This document shows, piece after piece, positions 45,140 to 54,538 of a stretch of 64,000 nucleotides of DNA. Source of the stretch: Actinomycetales bacterium. GTDB lineage: Bacteria; Actinomycetota; Actinomycetes; Actinomycetales; Dermatophilaceae. Location of the stretch: contig JADJTP010000001.1 of NCBI GenBank assembly GCA_016711095.1, positions 186,001 through 250,000 of the forward strand, in the 5' to 3' direction. The notes under the pieces are model-generated. The model was given only the letters and a program-made list of their open reading frames with translations. It had not been told where the DNA came from and searched no databases. Position numbers and translations under genes: made by a program. The first letter of the stretch is position 1, and each line of letters starts with the position of its first letter.

Positions 45140-45817
45140 CTATGCGCGGCAGGGGGGTGGCCTCTGGCCGACCCGGACAGCACCCCGCCCGTATGCCGTG
45201 ACGCGGCATACGGGCGGGGGGTGGATGCCCTGCGGCGGTAGCGTCGCAGCGACCGGATCAGGCGCGGGGGAGTCCTGCGGGCCGGGGTAGGTGGGCGTGC
45301 CCGTCGGGGCGGGCGGCCACTGGAGTTGGCTGTCGGTGTGGGCCGGGCTCGGCTGAGTCCAGGGAGCGGGCTGCTGCAGCCGAGCCTGGGGCAGGTGGCC
45401 GGTCGTCCGGGACAGCTTGCCCTGCTTACCGATGACGATGGCGAGCACGACGAGCAGGGCGATGGTCCAGAAGCCGAAGATGTCGCCGTGGGCCCACGAA
45501 TCGGGGATGAGGGTGAGGGCCGTGATCACCAGCAGGACGATCGAGGACGCCTTGCCACCACGGACGGCCATGTCGAGGTGGACCTCGCCGCGACGGTTGG
45601 GCAACAGCAGCCAGGCCAGCAGGTAGAGGCCGACGATCGGGCTGATGATGCCGAGGACGAAGGTCGCGACCCGGATAATCGTCGTCGAGACACCGAGACT
45701 CTCTGCGATCCCGGCGCAGACGCCGGCAAGAATCTTGTTGTCCGAGCGGGTGATCGGGCTGCGGCGCAGGGCCGAGGTGATGCGGTCGAAACTGTTGGGA
45801 GCTGCCGTCGTTGTCAT
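45140..45817 (-). CDS. PspC-domain membrane protein
   Basis: A 225-residue protein. The PspC domain (residues ~22-85: DNKILAGVCAGIAESLGV..., YLLAWLLLPN) is followed by one or two more helices (~92-130) and a Pro/Gln-rich cytoplasmic tail. PspC proteins sense envelope stress and in actinobacteria are often linked to two-component systems, none of which is present here. The last ~25 codons run through a strong hairpin (45183-45219). Confidence 0.88.
   Translation of the reverse strand: MTTTAAPNSFDRITSALRRSPITRSDNKILAGVCAGIAESLGVSTTIIRVATFVLGIISPIVGLYLLAWLLLPNRRGEVHLDMAVRGGKASSIVLLVITALTLIPDSWAHGDIFGFWTIALLVVLAIVIGKQGKLSRTTGHLPQARLQQPAPWTQPSPAHTDSQLQWPPAPTGTPTYPGPQDSPAPDPVAATLPPQGIHPPPVCRVTAYGRGAVRVGQRPPPCRA
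45183..45219. terminator. Perfect 16-bp hairpin in the 3' end of pspC
   Basis: Arms 45183-45198 and 45204-45219 pair perfectly with loop TGACG. It contains the window-wide GTATGCC/GGCATAC word in both arms. It lies inside the coding tail, ~45 bp before the stop, so it may attenuate readthrough into the patatin pseudogene. Confidence 0.6.
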
Positions 45818-45954
45818 GCCTCTATCGTGCGCCTGGCAGGCAGGGCCGCGTCATTGGGTGTTTCCCTGATCGGCCCCTGATCCGACCCTGAGGTCGTCTC
45901 AGCCGTATCGGTGGCGACCTTCGAGCGTCCTCTGCCGGTGTGAAACACTCCGAC

Positions 45955-46800
45955 ATGACCATCCACCCGTCGGAGTTGCAGACCCGATCCGTCGACGTGG
46001 GGAGCGACGCCGCCAAGCGCTTGCGGATCGTCAATGCCGTCATGGGGGCTCTGCACCTGGTGTCCGGCTCGGCGATGGTCGCCCTCAGCAACGACTTCAC
46101 CTTGCCGGTGTCCACCTTTGCCCTGAACGGCCCGCCGGGAACGCCGCTCTCTGAGGGCGTCACGAACCTCGTGTTCGACGTGCCGCTGGGAGTGGCAACC
46201 GCATCATTCTTGTTCCTCTCGGCGTTCTTCCACTTCCTGATTGCCTCGCCGTGGGGATACTCCCGCTACCTCGACGAATTGTCGAAGGGCCGCAACCGCT
46301 TCCGCTGGGTGGAGTACAGCCTGTCCTCGACGCTGATGATCCTTCTGATCAGCCTGGTGCTCGGAATCACCGACATCGCCGCACTCATCGGACTCGGCAT
46401 CGCCAACGTCTCTATGATCTTGTTCGGCTGGCTGATGGAGATGTCCAACAACGGTTTGATGCACGGCAAGGACGGGCGGTCGGTCCGCGGGCAACGCGCG
46501 TGGTGGACGCCCTTCTGGTTCGGCTGTATCGCCGGTATCGGCCCGTGGCTGGCGGCCGCCGCCTACCTGATCGTCAACGTCGCAGTCATGGACGGGCCTG
46601 GGCCGCCTGGGTTCGTCTACGGCATCATCGTTTCGCTCTTTGTGTTCTTCAACAGCTTCGCAATCAACCAGTGGCTGCAGTACAGGCAGGTCGGCCGGTG
46701 GCAGGACTACCTGGCAGGTGAGCGCACCTACATCGTCCTAAGCCTCGTGGCGAAGAGCCTGCTGGCGTGGCAGGTGTTCGCCAACGTTCTCGTGGGGTGA
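45955..46800 (+). CDS. Heliorhodopsin
   Basis: A 281-residue seven-helix retinal protein of the heliorhodopsin family, inverted in the membrane (N-terminus inside) relative to type 1 rhodopsins. Family residues line up: His34 in helix 1 (GALHLVSG), His93 in helix 2 (AFFHFLI), the counterion Glu120 in RWVEYSLSSTLM, and the Schiff-base Lys267 in helix 7 (LSLVAKSLLAWQVFANVL). Start chosen at the ATG 45955; a GTG five codons earlier is possible. Heliorhodopsins have slow photocycles and are thought to be light sensors, not pumps. No retinal or carotenoid synthesis genes are in the window. A Nei-type glycosylase follows on the same strand after 87 bp. Confidence 0.93.
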   Translation: MTIHPSELQTRSVDVGSDAAKRLRIVNAVMGALHLVSGSAMVALSNDFTLPVSTFALNGPPGTPLSEGVTNLVFDVPLGVATASFLFLSAFFHFLIASPWGYSRYLDELSKGRNRFRWVEYSLSSTLMILLISLVLGITDIAALIGLGIANVSMILFGWLMEMSNNGLMHGKDGRSVRGQRAWWTPFWFGCIAGIGPWLAAAAYLIVNVAVMDGPGPPGFVYGIIVSLFVFFNSFAINQWLQYRQVGRWQDYLAGERTYIVLSLVAKSLLAWQVFANVLVG

Positions 46801-46887
46801 GCGCGAGCCCGGTTCTTCGCGAGGGAGAGGCAATAGCTCAGTGGTGAGTGCGAGCGGCGGTTCGGCCTCCGCCTGAGAGGGATGTCG

Positions 46888-47736
46888 ATGCCCGAGGGCG
46901 ACACGGTCTGGCGGGCGGCCCGTCGGCTCAACGAGGCACTGGCTGACCAGCCCATCATCGGCGCAGAGCTGCGTTGGCCAGGGCTCTCAACTGCCGACCT
47001 TCGAGGTATGCGCACCCTCGAGGTCGTCTCTCGGGGGAAGCACCTGCTCCATCGTCTTGATGCCGGCCTCACCCTGCATTCCCACCTGCGCATGGAAGGT
47101 CGATGGCAGGTCGAGGCCACCGAAGGACTTGCGAACCGCAGGCTGGCCAACCCGCAGTTGCGCGCCTGGGTGTCCACGGCGCGCTGGACGGCGCTCGGCC
47201 TGCGCCTCGGCCGCCTGCACCTGCTGGCGACCCGGGAAGAGGGGCGTTTGGTCGGGCACCTCGGGCCTGACGTCCTTGGCACGGACTGGGATGCCGCCGA
47301 GGCGGCCGGCCGTCTCGCCGCGAGCCCGAGCACGATCGGTTCGGCCCTGCTGGACCAGAGCAATCTCGCCGGGGTTGGCACGCTGTACGCCAGCGAGGCC
47401 CTTTTCCTCGAGCGCCTGAGTCCGTGGTCTCCCGCAGCGAGCCTGGCTGGCGCCCAGGTGAGCCAGGTCGTCGACCGGGTGTATCGGCTCCTGAACATCA
47501 ACCGGCACAACGCGATTCAGAGCACGACCGGTGTGCAGCGCCACGGGATGACGACGTATGTCCATGGCCGCTCCGGCCGGCCATGTCGGCGCTGCGGCGA
47601 GGCGGTCCGGGTAAGCACGCTCGGCGAACCGCCCCAGGACCGCGCCTTCTTCTACTGCCCCACCTGTCAAGGCGGTCTGGCGGCCGGGGACGATGGACGC
47701 AGGCAGCGGCCGCTGGGTTCGTCCCCCCGGTCATGA
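46888..47736 (+). CDS. Fpg/Nei-family DNA glycosylase/AP lyase
   Basis: A 282-residue endonuclease VIII-type base-excision enzyme. The start is fixed at 46888 because the mature N-terminus must be Pro-Glu (PEGDTVWRAA), with Pro2 the catalytic nucleophile and Glu3 the acid; the ATG two codons earlier would bury it. AGAGGG lies six bases upstream. The helix-two-turn-helix has LLDQSNLAGVGTLYASEALF, and the C-terminal zinc finger has PCRRCG and FFYCPTCQ. It removes oxidised pyrimidines. Likely read from the heliorhodopsin transcript or its own promoter in the 87-bp gap. Confidence 0.92.
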   Translation: MPEGDTVWRAARRLNEALADQPIIGAELRWPGLSTADLRGMRTLEVVSRGKHLLHRLDAGLTLHSHLRMEGRWQVEATEGLANRRLANPQLRAWVSTARWTALGLRLGRLHLLATREEGRLVGHLGPDVLGTDWDAAEAAGRLAASPSTIGSALLDQSNLAGVGTLYASEALFLERLSPWSPAASLAGAQVSQVVDRVYRLLNINRHNAIQSTTGVQRHGMTTYVHGRSGRPCRRCGEAVRVSTLGEPPQDRAFFYCPTCQGGLAAGDDGRRQRPLGSSPRS

Positions 47737-47806
47737 GGTCCAGCTCAGCGGTGACGGCTGGTCCAGTCGCCCGGTCCTATCCATGCCACGGGGTCTCAGG
47801 CGACGC

Positions 47807-48970
47807 TCACAGCACGAGCATCGCGCGCACCGCGGCTCGCAGGTCCCCGGTGCCGTCATCCGGGACGGCCGCACGCATCCGTTGGTAGCCTGCCCCGTCC
47901 CGCAGGATGTCCTCGATGCCGGCGAGCTCGCGGGTGCAGCGGAGGTGGCGTGCGGTGGGCTGGAGCCGGGCGAGGAGGTCGTGAATGTCGTCGACGACGT
48001 CAACCTCGGTGTTGTCGGCGCTGCGGATGATGGTCGCGTCGAGCCCATAGCGGGCGGCCCGCCATCTGTTCTCCCGTACGTGCCAGGGCGGCAGAGGCGG
48101 CGCGAGGACTCCCTCGTCGAGTTGGCTCTCGAGGTCCACGACCAGGCAATGGATGAGCGCCGACATGGCGACGACGTCCTGCAGGCGGGAGAAGCCGTCG
48201 CAAGCGCGCACCTCGATAGTGCCCAGCAGCCGAGAAGGTCGGATGTCCCAGCGGAGCTCGCTGGGGTCGCTGATCACCCCGGTGGTGAGCGCGTCGTGCA
48301 GGTAGGCGCGGTAGTGCGCCCAGGTCTCGAACTGGAACGGCAGGCCCCCGGTGGGCAACTGCTGGGACAGCATCGTGCGGTTGCTGGCATACCCGGTGTC
48401 GGTGCCGGCCCAGAAAGGAGAGGACGCGGACAGTGCGGTGATGTGCGGATGGTAGGTGAGCAGCGCATTCACCAGGGGCCACACCTTCGCGGCGGAGCGG
48501 ATGCCGACGTGGACATGTACGCCGAAGATGGCCATCTGGCGCCCCCACCACTGGGTGCGGTCGATGACCTTCGCGTAGCGCTTGCCGTCGGTCACCTCCT
48601 GGTCCTCCCACCGGGCGAAGGGGTGCAAGCCGCCGCCGTAGAGCAGGACATCGAGTTCGGTGGCCGCGACGTGGACGCGGGCGAGTCCGTCGGCGAGGTC
48701 GGATGACGCCTGCTCGGCATTCGTGCACACTCCGGTGACGATCTCGACCGTGTTGCGCAAGAACTCCTTCGTGAGCGTGGACCGAGACGGGGCGGGGCGT
48801 GCGGGGCTGAGTTCCTGCGAGGCGGTGGCCAGGGCCAGGAGCTCGTCGGCTCGTGACACAAGGTCGAGCGTGCCGGGGTCCAGCAACCCCAGTTCCCACT
48901 CCACACCAAGCGTCCGCCCCACCGACGGGGTGAACGCGACGGCGGCGTCGCGCGCTCTTGAGTCGTCCAT
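47807..48970 (-). CDS. Glutamate-cysteine ligase-like carboxylate-amine ligase (YbdK/GCS2 type)
   Basis: A 387-residue ATP-dependent ligase. GCS2 features are GVEWELGLLDPGTLDL at the N-terminus, TKEFLRNTVEIVTGVC, FGVHVHVGI (metal-binding His) and PSRLLGTIEVRACD. These enzymes make gamma-glutamyl-type amides; actinobacteria use mycothiol in place of glutathione, so the physiological product is uncertain. Start ATG 48970 with AAGGGA five bases before it. A 153-bp gap follows to the VapBC remnant. Confidence 0.87.
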   Translation of the reverse strand: MDDSRARDAAVAFTPSVGRTLGVEWELGLLDPGTLDLVSRADELLALATASQELSPARPAPSRSTLTKEFLRNTVEIVTGVCTNAEQASSDLADGLARVHVAATELDVLLYGGGLHPFARWEDQEVTDGKRYAKVIDRTQWWGRQMAIFGVHVHVGIRSAAKVWPLVNALLTYHPHITALSASSPFWAGTDTGYASNRTMLSQQLPTGGLPFQFETWAHYRAYLHDALTTGVISDPSELRWDIRPSRLLGTIEVRACDGFSRLQDVVAMSALIHCLVVDLESQLDEGVLAPPLPPWHVRENRWRAARYGLDATIIRSADNTEVDVVDDIHDLLARLQPTARHLRCTRELAGIEDILRDGAGYQRMRAAVPDDGTGDLRAAVRAMLVL

Positions 48971-49123
48971 GGCGTCCCTTGGTTGGCTGGGTGGGGGCGA
49001 AAGAGTGTGCGGTGGGCGACGTTGGCCTGCTGGGTGGTGCGATCCGGTGCACCGAGCGTATCCCCGGGTGGCCGGCACACGAGGACGCGCGTGGTGGGCT
49101 CAGCCGGGCCCGCGGTTCCAGGC

Positions 49124-49525
49124 TCAGCGAGATGTTCGGAGCACCTCGATGGTGCAGGCGGGGCCGGCCACATGGGCAAGTCGTCGGTCGCCGGTGAGCA
49201 GGGTCGCGTCCAGCGCCTACGCTAGTGCGACGTATACCGCGTCGTAGGTGGTCAGGTTCTCCCGCAGCTCCCAACACCTAGGCAATAGCGCCACGTGCGA
49301 GGCACGGTGCATCGGCAGCGCCTCCAGGTCAGCCAGAGCCAGGTCCGCCCGGCGGTTGTCGAGCCTCCCCACCCGGTTCTGACGACGCAGCACCGAGGTG
49401 ACCTCCAGGTCGACCAGCTCTGGCGCGGCCAACGTCTCACCGCGCAGCCGGGTGCGCGCGGCGTCCCCGTCCGGGCCGTCATCGGCCAGCGCGACAGCCA
49501 GGACACTGGCGTCAACGACGAGCAC
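49124..49525 (-). pseudogene. VapC-type PIN-domain toxin with an internal amber codon
   Basis: From the GTG at 49525 the PIN fold begins VLVVDASVLAVALA, with the first acidic residue in VDASV, the second in LVDLEVTSV and the third in TTYDAVYVALA. A TAG (49219-49217) then stops the protein at 102 residues. The same frame continues for 31 more codons with the expected PIN ending (ALDATLLTGDRRL, carrying the fourth acidic residue) to a TGA at 49126-49124. One base change (GAG to TAG) explains it. Without the last strand the ribonuclease should be dead. It overlaps vapB by 14 bp. Confidence 0.85.
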
Positions 49526-49742
49526 GATCCCCCCGTACGGTCTTGACCGCGTCCGCGAGCGAGACCGATCCGCCGGATCGCCCGCCGGCACGGTCGAGCA
49601 CCTCCTGCACAGTGGGCTGGCTGGCCTCGGCGATCAGCCGGGATCGCAGGTACTCCTGCAGCGACTGATGCGCGGCTGCCGCCCGTTGGCGCAACACCGC
49701 ATGCGTGCTCTCGGGGACGTCTTTGATCTGAACACTCGGCAT
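49512..49742 (-). CDS. FitA/VapB-type ribbon-helix-helix antitoxin
   Basis: A 76-residue antitoxin. The N-terminal strand MPSVQIKDVPESTHAVLRQR forms the ribbon-helix-helix DNA-binding unit, and the C-terminal half would wrap the PIN toxin. GGCGCC-rich direct repeats straddle its start codon and could be the autoregulatory operator. It appears intact while its toxin is truncated. Confidence 0.8.
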   Translation of the reverse strand: MPSVQIKDVPESTHAVLRQRAAAAHQSLQEYLRSRLIAEASQPTVQEVLDRAGGRSGGSVSLADAVKTVRGDRARR

Positions 49743-49822
49743 GGCGCCTATGGCGCCAGGAGCGCCGGATCGCAACCGTCCGACCGTCGGCGTGAGCGCG
49801 AGAGTCCACATCCGTCCTATGG

Positions 49823-49857
49823 CCGCGAGAGCACGGCGCGCGCGCGTGCTCCCGCGG
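49823..49857. terminator. Hairpin just outside the ISL3 left end
   Basis: 13-bp arms with one mismatch (CCGCGAGAGCACG against CGTGCTCCCGCGG) around a 9-base GC loop, upstream of vapB and 60 bp from the insertion element. It may insulate vapB from the IS. Confidence 0.45.
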
Positions 49858-49922
49858 ACCAGCGTCGATCAGCCCCATCACGCAACGCGTGCGTACTTCC
49901 CGCCGACGCCCTCTTACCCGGC

Positions 49923-50285
49923 TCATTCGAACTTGACCGGGCATCTCGCTGGTGTTGGCTGATGCTCGTCGGTGTTGACGAGTGCAGGCCCACCGTATTC
50001 GTCGGCGCTGGTTGGTGGTGTTGCGGAAGCCGAAGGCGTTGCGGCCTTCGTGCTTCGCGAGCCGGTTGTACCCCTCGGAGCGGGCGTTGGAGTGCCCGGT
50101 CAGCAGTCCGGCCTCGACCGCCGGCCACCAGGTCTCGATCGTGGCGACGAGGCGGTGGACCTCCGGGCTGTCGGTGTCGGCGGCGAGGTCCAGGAAGCGC
50201 CACAGCCGGTGGGAGACGGCCGATCGGTCCGGCACGGACGTGCCGGGGGTGGGGGCCAGGGCTAGGAGCTGGCGCAGGTTCTCCT
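49923..50285 (-). pseudogene. ISL3 transposase, C-terminal fragment
   Basis: Reads ENLRQLLALAP..., then SAVSHRLWRFLDLAADT, IETWWPAVEAGLLTGHSNARSEGYNRLAKHEGRNAFGFRN, the conserved ISL3 C-terminus with the last catalytic Glu region. It continues the N-terminal fragment at 56276-57245 once the insertion is removed. The frame runs without a stop through the left terminal repeat, so the true 3' end is uncertain; a TGA in another frame lies in the repeat at 49925-49923. Confidence 0.75.
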
Positions 50286-50392
50286 ATCGGTTAACCGGCC
50301 TTGGGTGAGCCGACACGCCACCGCCTAGGTCATCCCCCTGGATGGTCTCTTACGGCGGGACAGTGAGACCGGTGAACGGCAAGGAGGTTGCC

Positions 50393-51452
50393 ATGCAGCT
50401 TCAGGTCATCCGCACCGACGGTCAAGTACGGCTGTTCGGTGGGAGCGAGGGACAGGACGTCGAGGCGGTCAACCGGTTCCTGGCTCATCTGACGGCCCGG
50501 GCGTTCTCGCCGTTGACGGTGCGGGCCTATGCGTTCGACTTGTTGAACTTCCTGCGGTTCTGCGCCTGCCGGGCGCTGGTCCTGAACTGCGTGAGCGTGG
50601 TTGACCTGTTCGATTACATTGATTGGCAGGCGAATCCGGCCAAGGACGCCAACCGGCGGGTGGTGCCGATGCGTAGGCAGCCAGGGGCTGCACCGGCGAC
50701 GGTGAACCGACGGATCGCCGCGGTGCGAGGGTTGTTCGAGTACCTGGTGATGACGGGCTTGCGAGCCGACAGTCCGGTGCCGGCTGCCCGACGCTCTTCG
50801 GGGCTGCGCGCCAGCGGGCGTGGCCTGCTGGGGCATCTGGGTCCGGGACGCCCTCGTGGCGGTGGACGGCTGGTACGTCAGCCGCGTCGGCTTCCTGAGG
50901 CGGTCGAACCGGAGCAGGTGTCCGCGTTCCTGGCCGACCTGGCGACCGCCCGGGATCGGGCGATCGTGCTGCTCATGGTGCTGGGCGGGTTGCGCGCTGG
51001 CGAGGTCCGGAGTCTGCGGTTGGCGGACGTGGACTTCGGTCTGCGGCGGATCAGGGTGCTCGGCAAGGGCGGCAAGGAACGCGTCGTCCCGGTCGACCTC
51101 GCGTTCTTCGCCGAGCTGGGCGCCTATCTGCGCGAGGAACGCCCGGCGGGGTGCCGGACCGCGGAATGCTTCGTGGTGCTGCGCGGTGTGACAGCCGGTG
51201 GGCCGCTGACCGAGGCCGGGTTACGAAGCCTGTTCCGTACCCACCGGGCCAGCTCGGGAGCAACCCGGGTCCGTGCGCACCGGCTGCGCCATACCTATGG
51301 CACCGAACTCGCCTCGGCCGGGATGGACCTTCCTCGTGCTGCGCGACCTGATGGGCCACGCCTCCCCGGAGACCACCGCCGGCTACGTGCACCTCTCGCC
51401 TCAGACACTGGCGGCCGAGTACGCCGCAGCCCGGGCAGCGAGCACCCGATGA
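50393..51452 (+). pseudogene. Tyrosine recombinase 1 (Tn554 TnpA-like), frameshifted near its 3' end
   Basis: ATG at 50393 with AAGGAGG five bases upstream. SAM-like N-terminal domain (SPLTVRAYAFDLLNFLRF), catalytic Arg in LGGLRAGEVRSL, and HRLRHTYGTEL with the His-x-x-Arg box. An extra T near 51330 shifts the frame; the correct ending VLRDLMGHASPETTAGYVHLS (with the final catalytic Tyr) continues in the next frame to the TGA at 51450-51452, which overlaps the second recombinase start as ATGA. Confidence 0.8.
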
Positions 51453-51792
51453 GCGCCCTCGCGCTCGGTCGCGACCACCGAGAAGACCTACTGGAGGTGT
51501 ATGCCGCACACTGCGAGGCCGTGGGGTTGCGCCGCGAGTCATGCAAAGATCGAGTCGCTGCGGCGGCCACGTTCTTGGCCGACCACCACGACCTGGCCGC
51601 GTGGATGAGACAACCGTTGCCGATCCGGCTCGCTGACCTGAAACGCTGCCCGTTGGGATGGCCGCTGGTCGGTTTCGTGCTGCTGACCGGCCGGGCCCGG
51701 GCCGACTTTGACCTGCTCGCGGCCAAACACGCCGGCCGCTCCTTCGCCCCAGCTGTCGTGAACCGCACTGGATCTCCCGGAGGGTGTGTTGT

Positions 51793-52100
51793 TTACGCGA
51801 CCTCCGGGGTTGGGGTCACGGTGTGAGCCTGCCGGTGGGCGTGCTCGAACTCAAGAGGCGGGATGTCGCCGATTGAGGAGTGGAGCCGCTGGTGGTTGTA
51901 CCAGTGGACCCAGCGGGCGACCTGCCATTCGACCGCGCGACGGTCGGCCCAGACGGGTCCGCCGTCGTTGATGGCCTCGGTCTTGAACAGGCCGATGGTG
52001 CTCTCGCAGAGGGCATTGTCGAGCGCGTCGCCGACAGTGCCGATCGATCCGGCCATGCCATGCTCGAGGAGCTCGGTGGTGAACGCCACCGACGTGTACT
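51793..52100 (-). pseudogene. IS3 transposase OrfB, C-terminal fragment
   Basis: Integrase-core C-terminus: YTSVAFTTELLEHGMAGSIG, GDALDNALCEST with the catalytic Asp context, WVHWYNHQRLHSSIGD. It joins the fragment ending HHSDAGSQ at 53589 after excision of the IS30 element (DAGSQ-YTSV, exactly as in intact relatives). Confidence 0.82.
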
Positions 52101-53587
52101 GGGCCAGTTCAAGGGGTCTTTGCAACACCGGGTTGTTTTAGGGAGCGTAGTTGCTCCTCGAATACCTCGGCGGGTGTCTTCCAGTCGAGGATCTTTCGGG
52201 GCCGGTTGTTGAGCGCATGAGCGACGGCCTCGAGGTCTTCGGCGGACCATCGCGACAGGTCGGTGCCCTTGGGGAAGTACTGGCGCAGCAGGCCGTTGGT
52301 GTTCTCGTTCGTCGGACGCTGCCACGGTGAGTGGGGGTCGGCGAAGAACACCCGTGTCCCGGTCTCCAACGTGAACTGCGCGTGGCCCGACAGTTCCTTG
52401 CCGCGGTCCCACGTCAGGGTCTTGCGCAGCTGCTCGGCAACGTGGTGACCGACGCGGTGAGCGCGGCGTTCATCGCGACGGCCCCGTAGCCCCGAGAGCC
52501 GGTCCGTTCTTGACAGACGGTTGTTCACCCCAGCCCTCCATGCGTGGCAGGTGGACCAGCAGCGTGGCGCGGCTGCTGCGCTCGACGAGCGTGCCGATCG
52601 CCGACCTGCCTGTCCCGATGATCAGGTCGCCCTCCCAATGGCCGGGAACGGCGCGGTCCTCGGCCTCGGCGGGTCGCTTGCTCAGGACGACATCGGCGGT
52701 GACGTGCCCCTGGGGCTTGTTCCGTGATCGGGCCCTCGGCTGGCGCAACGCCCGGCCGGTACGTAGGCAGGTGACCAGCTCGCGTTTGAGCGCGCCGCGT
52801 CCCTGGATGAACAGCGACTGGTAGATCGCCTCGTGGCTGATCCGCATGCACTCATCATCGGGGAAGTCGACCTTCAACCGGTGCGCGATCTGCTCCGGGC
52901 TCCACGCCGTGGACCACCGCCGGTCCTGGCGATGAGGCTTGTTCAGCCCCTTCCACTGGGGCGTCCGGGGGCCGGGGACGATCGTGCCGTCAGGCCTGCG
53001 GACGATCCCCGCGAGCCGGTCCTGCACGTACTCACGTAACCGCTCGTTGCCCACCAGCTTCGCCGTCTTCGGGCGCTTCGCCGCCCGCCGCGCCTTCCAC
53101 TGGGCGACCACGGCGCGGTACACCGGCTTGCCGCCCCTGGTCGCGGCGTTGCGGCGTAGCTCACGAGAGATGGTCCCGGGGTCGCGCCCGGCCGTGCGCG
53201 CGATCTCGCGCACGCCCTTGTCCTGGGCTTTGAGCAGCGCGATCTCCTCACGCTCGGCGAACGACAGATAGCGGCCCGTGGGCTCGTCCAGGTTCAGCGG
53301 CGTCATCCCGCCAGCGTGGCGAAACCACCGTGACCCGACCGGCCATGACACGCCCACCCCAGCCGACGCCTCGACCGTGGTGACCCCCGTCGCGATCAGG
53401 CGCCAGAACTCCCGCTGCACGGCACGCGACGGCTCCGGCCGTCCGGGTGAGCGCATCGGCGCCCGCATCGCCCGATCCGCCGCCCACTGCCGTCGCGCCC
53501 CGGCCGGCGCCTGCGGCAGCTGCGTCCTTGGACGTCCCATCCAACACCTCCGTGATCAAGGTGTTGCGACGACCAGTTGAATCCGCC
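52101..53587 (-). mobile_element. IS30-family insertion sequence nested in the IS3 element
   Basis: Imperfect inverted repeats of about 28 bp (shared blocks TTCAA, GGTC and GCAACACC) lie at both ends. A 2-bp CT duplication best explains the junctions, since removing the element and one CT rebuilds the IS3 transposase motif without any base change. Size about 1.49 kb. Confidence 0.75.
52109..53540 (-). pseudogene. IS30-family transposase, two frameshifts
   Basis: HTH region at the N-terminus (LSFAEREEIALLKAQDKGVREIA, DPGTISRELRRNAATR), then the DDE core: GHWEGDLIIGTGRSAIGTLVER, LTWDRGKELSGHAQF, FADPHSPWQRPTNENTNGLLRQYFPKGTDLS. Single-base shifts near 52490 and 52437 break the segment between VKNGPAL and EQLRKTLTW. 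Non-functional as sequenced. Confidence 0.85.
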
Positions 53588-53588
53588 C

Positions 53589-54538
53589 TGACTCCCCGCG
53601 TCCGAGTGATGGATCAATCCGGCTGCATCCCAACCGGTTTCGCTGACCTTTCGGGTAGTGAGGGCCTGGTGCAGAGCGTCGGTAACCAACGGTGTCTGCC
53701 TGGAGGTGGCCACCCGCCAGCCCAGGATCCGGCGGGAGAAGACGTCGACGATGAACGCGACGTACACGAATCCGGTCAACGTCCACACGTACGAGAAGTC
53801 CGCGACCCACAGCTCGTCCGGGGCCGTCGGGGTGTCCCAGCCTCGCTTGACCAGGTCCGGGTGCCGGGGCGCCGGAGGCCTCTGATCGGGTGGTGACGGT
53901 GGTGTGTCGGCCGCGTACGACACCGCGGATGCCGGCGATCCCGCATGAGCCGGGCGACCTGGTCGCGGCCCACGTCGAGCTTGGCCCGTCGGGCTGCCTT
54001 CCACAGCTTCCGCGCCCCATAAACGCCCCAGTTCTCCACCCACAGGGTGTACAGAGCGTTGGCGAGGTAGGCGTCCTCCAGCACCGCCGCCGAGACCGGC
54101 GCAGCCTTGTGGGCGTAGTACGTGGACAGCGCGATCGGGACACCGTGCTCGCAGAGCACCGCGCAGATCGGTTCGACGCCGTACCGCTCCCGGTGGGAGT
54201 CGATGTACGCCACGATCACCTGAGTCGGCGGTCGAACTCCGCCTTGGCGAAATACGCGGCGCTGGTGCTCAGAATATCGACGGTGCGGCGTAGCTCGGCG
54301 TTCTCCCGCCGCAGCCTCGCACCTCCGACGCGTCAACGACCTCGCCGGCCGGCGCGGCCGTGAGGCCCGGTCCCCGGCCTCGATCCAGTTCCGCAACGTC
54401 GCCGGGTTCACATCCAACAAAGCGCCGACGTGCCTGCGGGCGCCGACCTTGGAGTCGCTCCCTTGCCGCGAGCCGGTCACGGTACATCCGCACCGCCCGC
54501 TCCACGAACTCGCCGTCGTACTTGCGTGCTGCTCCCAT
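53589..54538 (-). pseudogene. IS3 transposase OrfA and N-terminal OrfB, multiply frameshifted
   Basis: From the ATG at 54538: MGAARKYDGEFVERAVRMYR, then in another frame GALLDVNPATLRNWIEAGDR, then AELRRTVDILSTSAAYFAKAE (leucine-zipper end of OrfA). OrfB follows with VIVAYIDSHRERYGVEPICA, AGIRGVVRGR in a second frame and HPDLVKRGWDTPTAPDELW in a third, ending HHSDAGSQ. At least four indels; clearly dead. Confidence 0.8.

Noticed and set aside
46829..46880. tRNA-like stretch (GGCAATAGCTCAGTGG...) before the glycosylase
   Set aside because: Resembles a tRNA 5' half, but no acceptor stem closes and no anticodon arm forms; at most a remnant.
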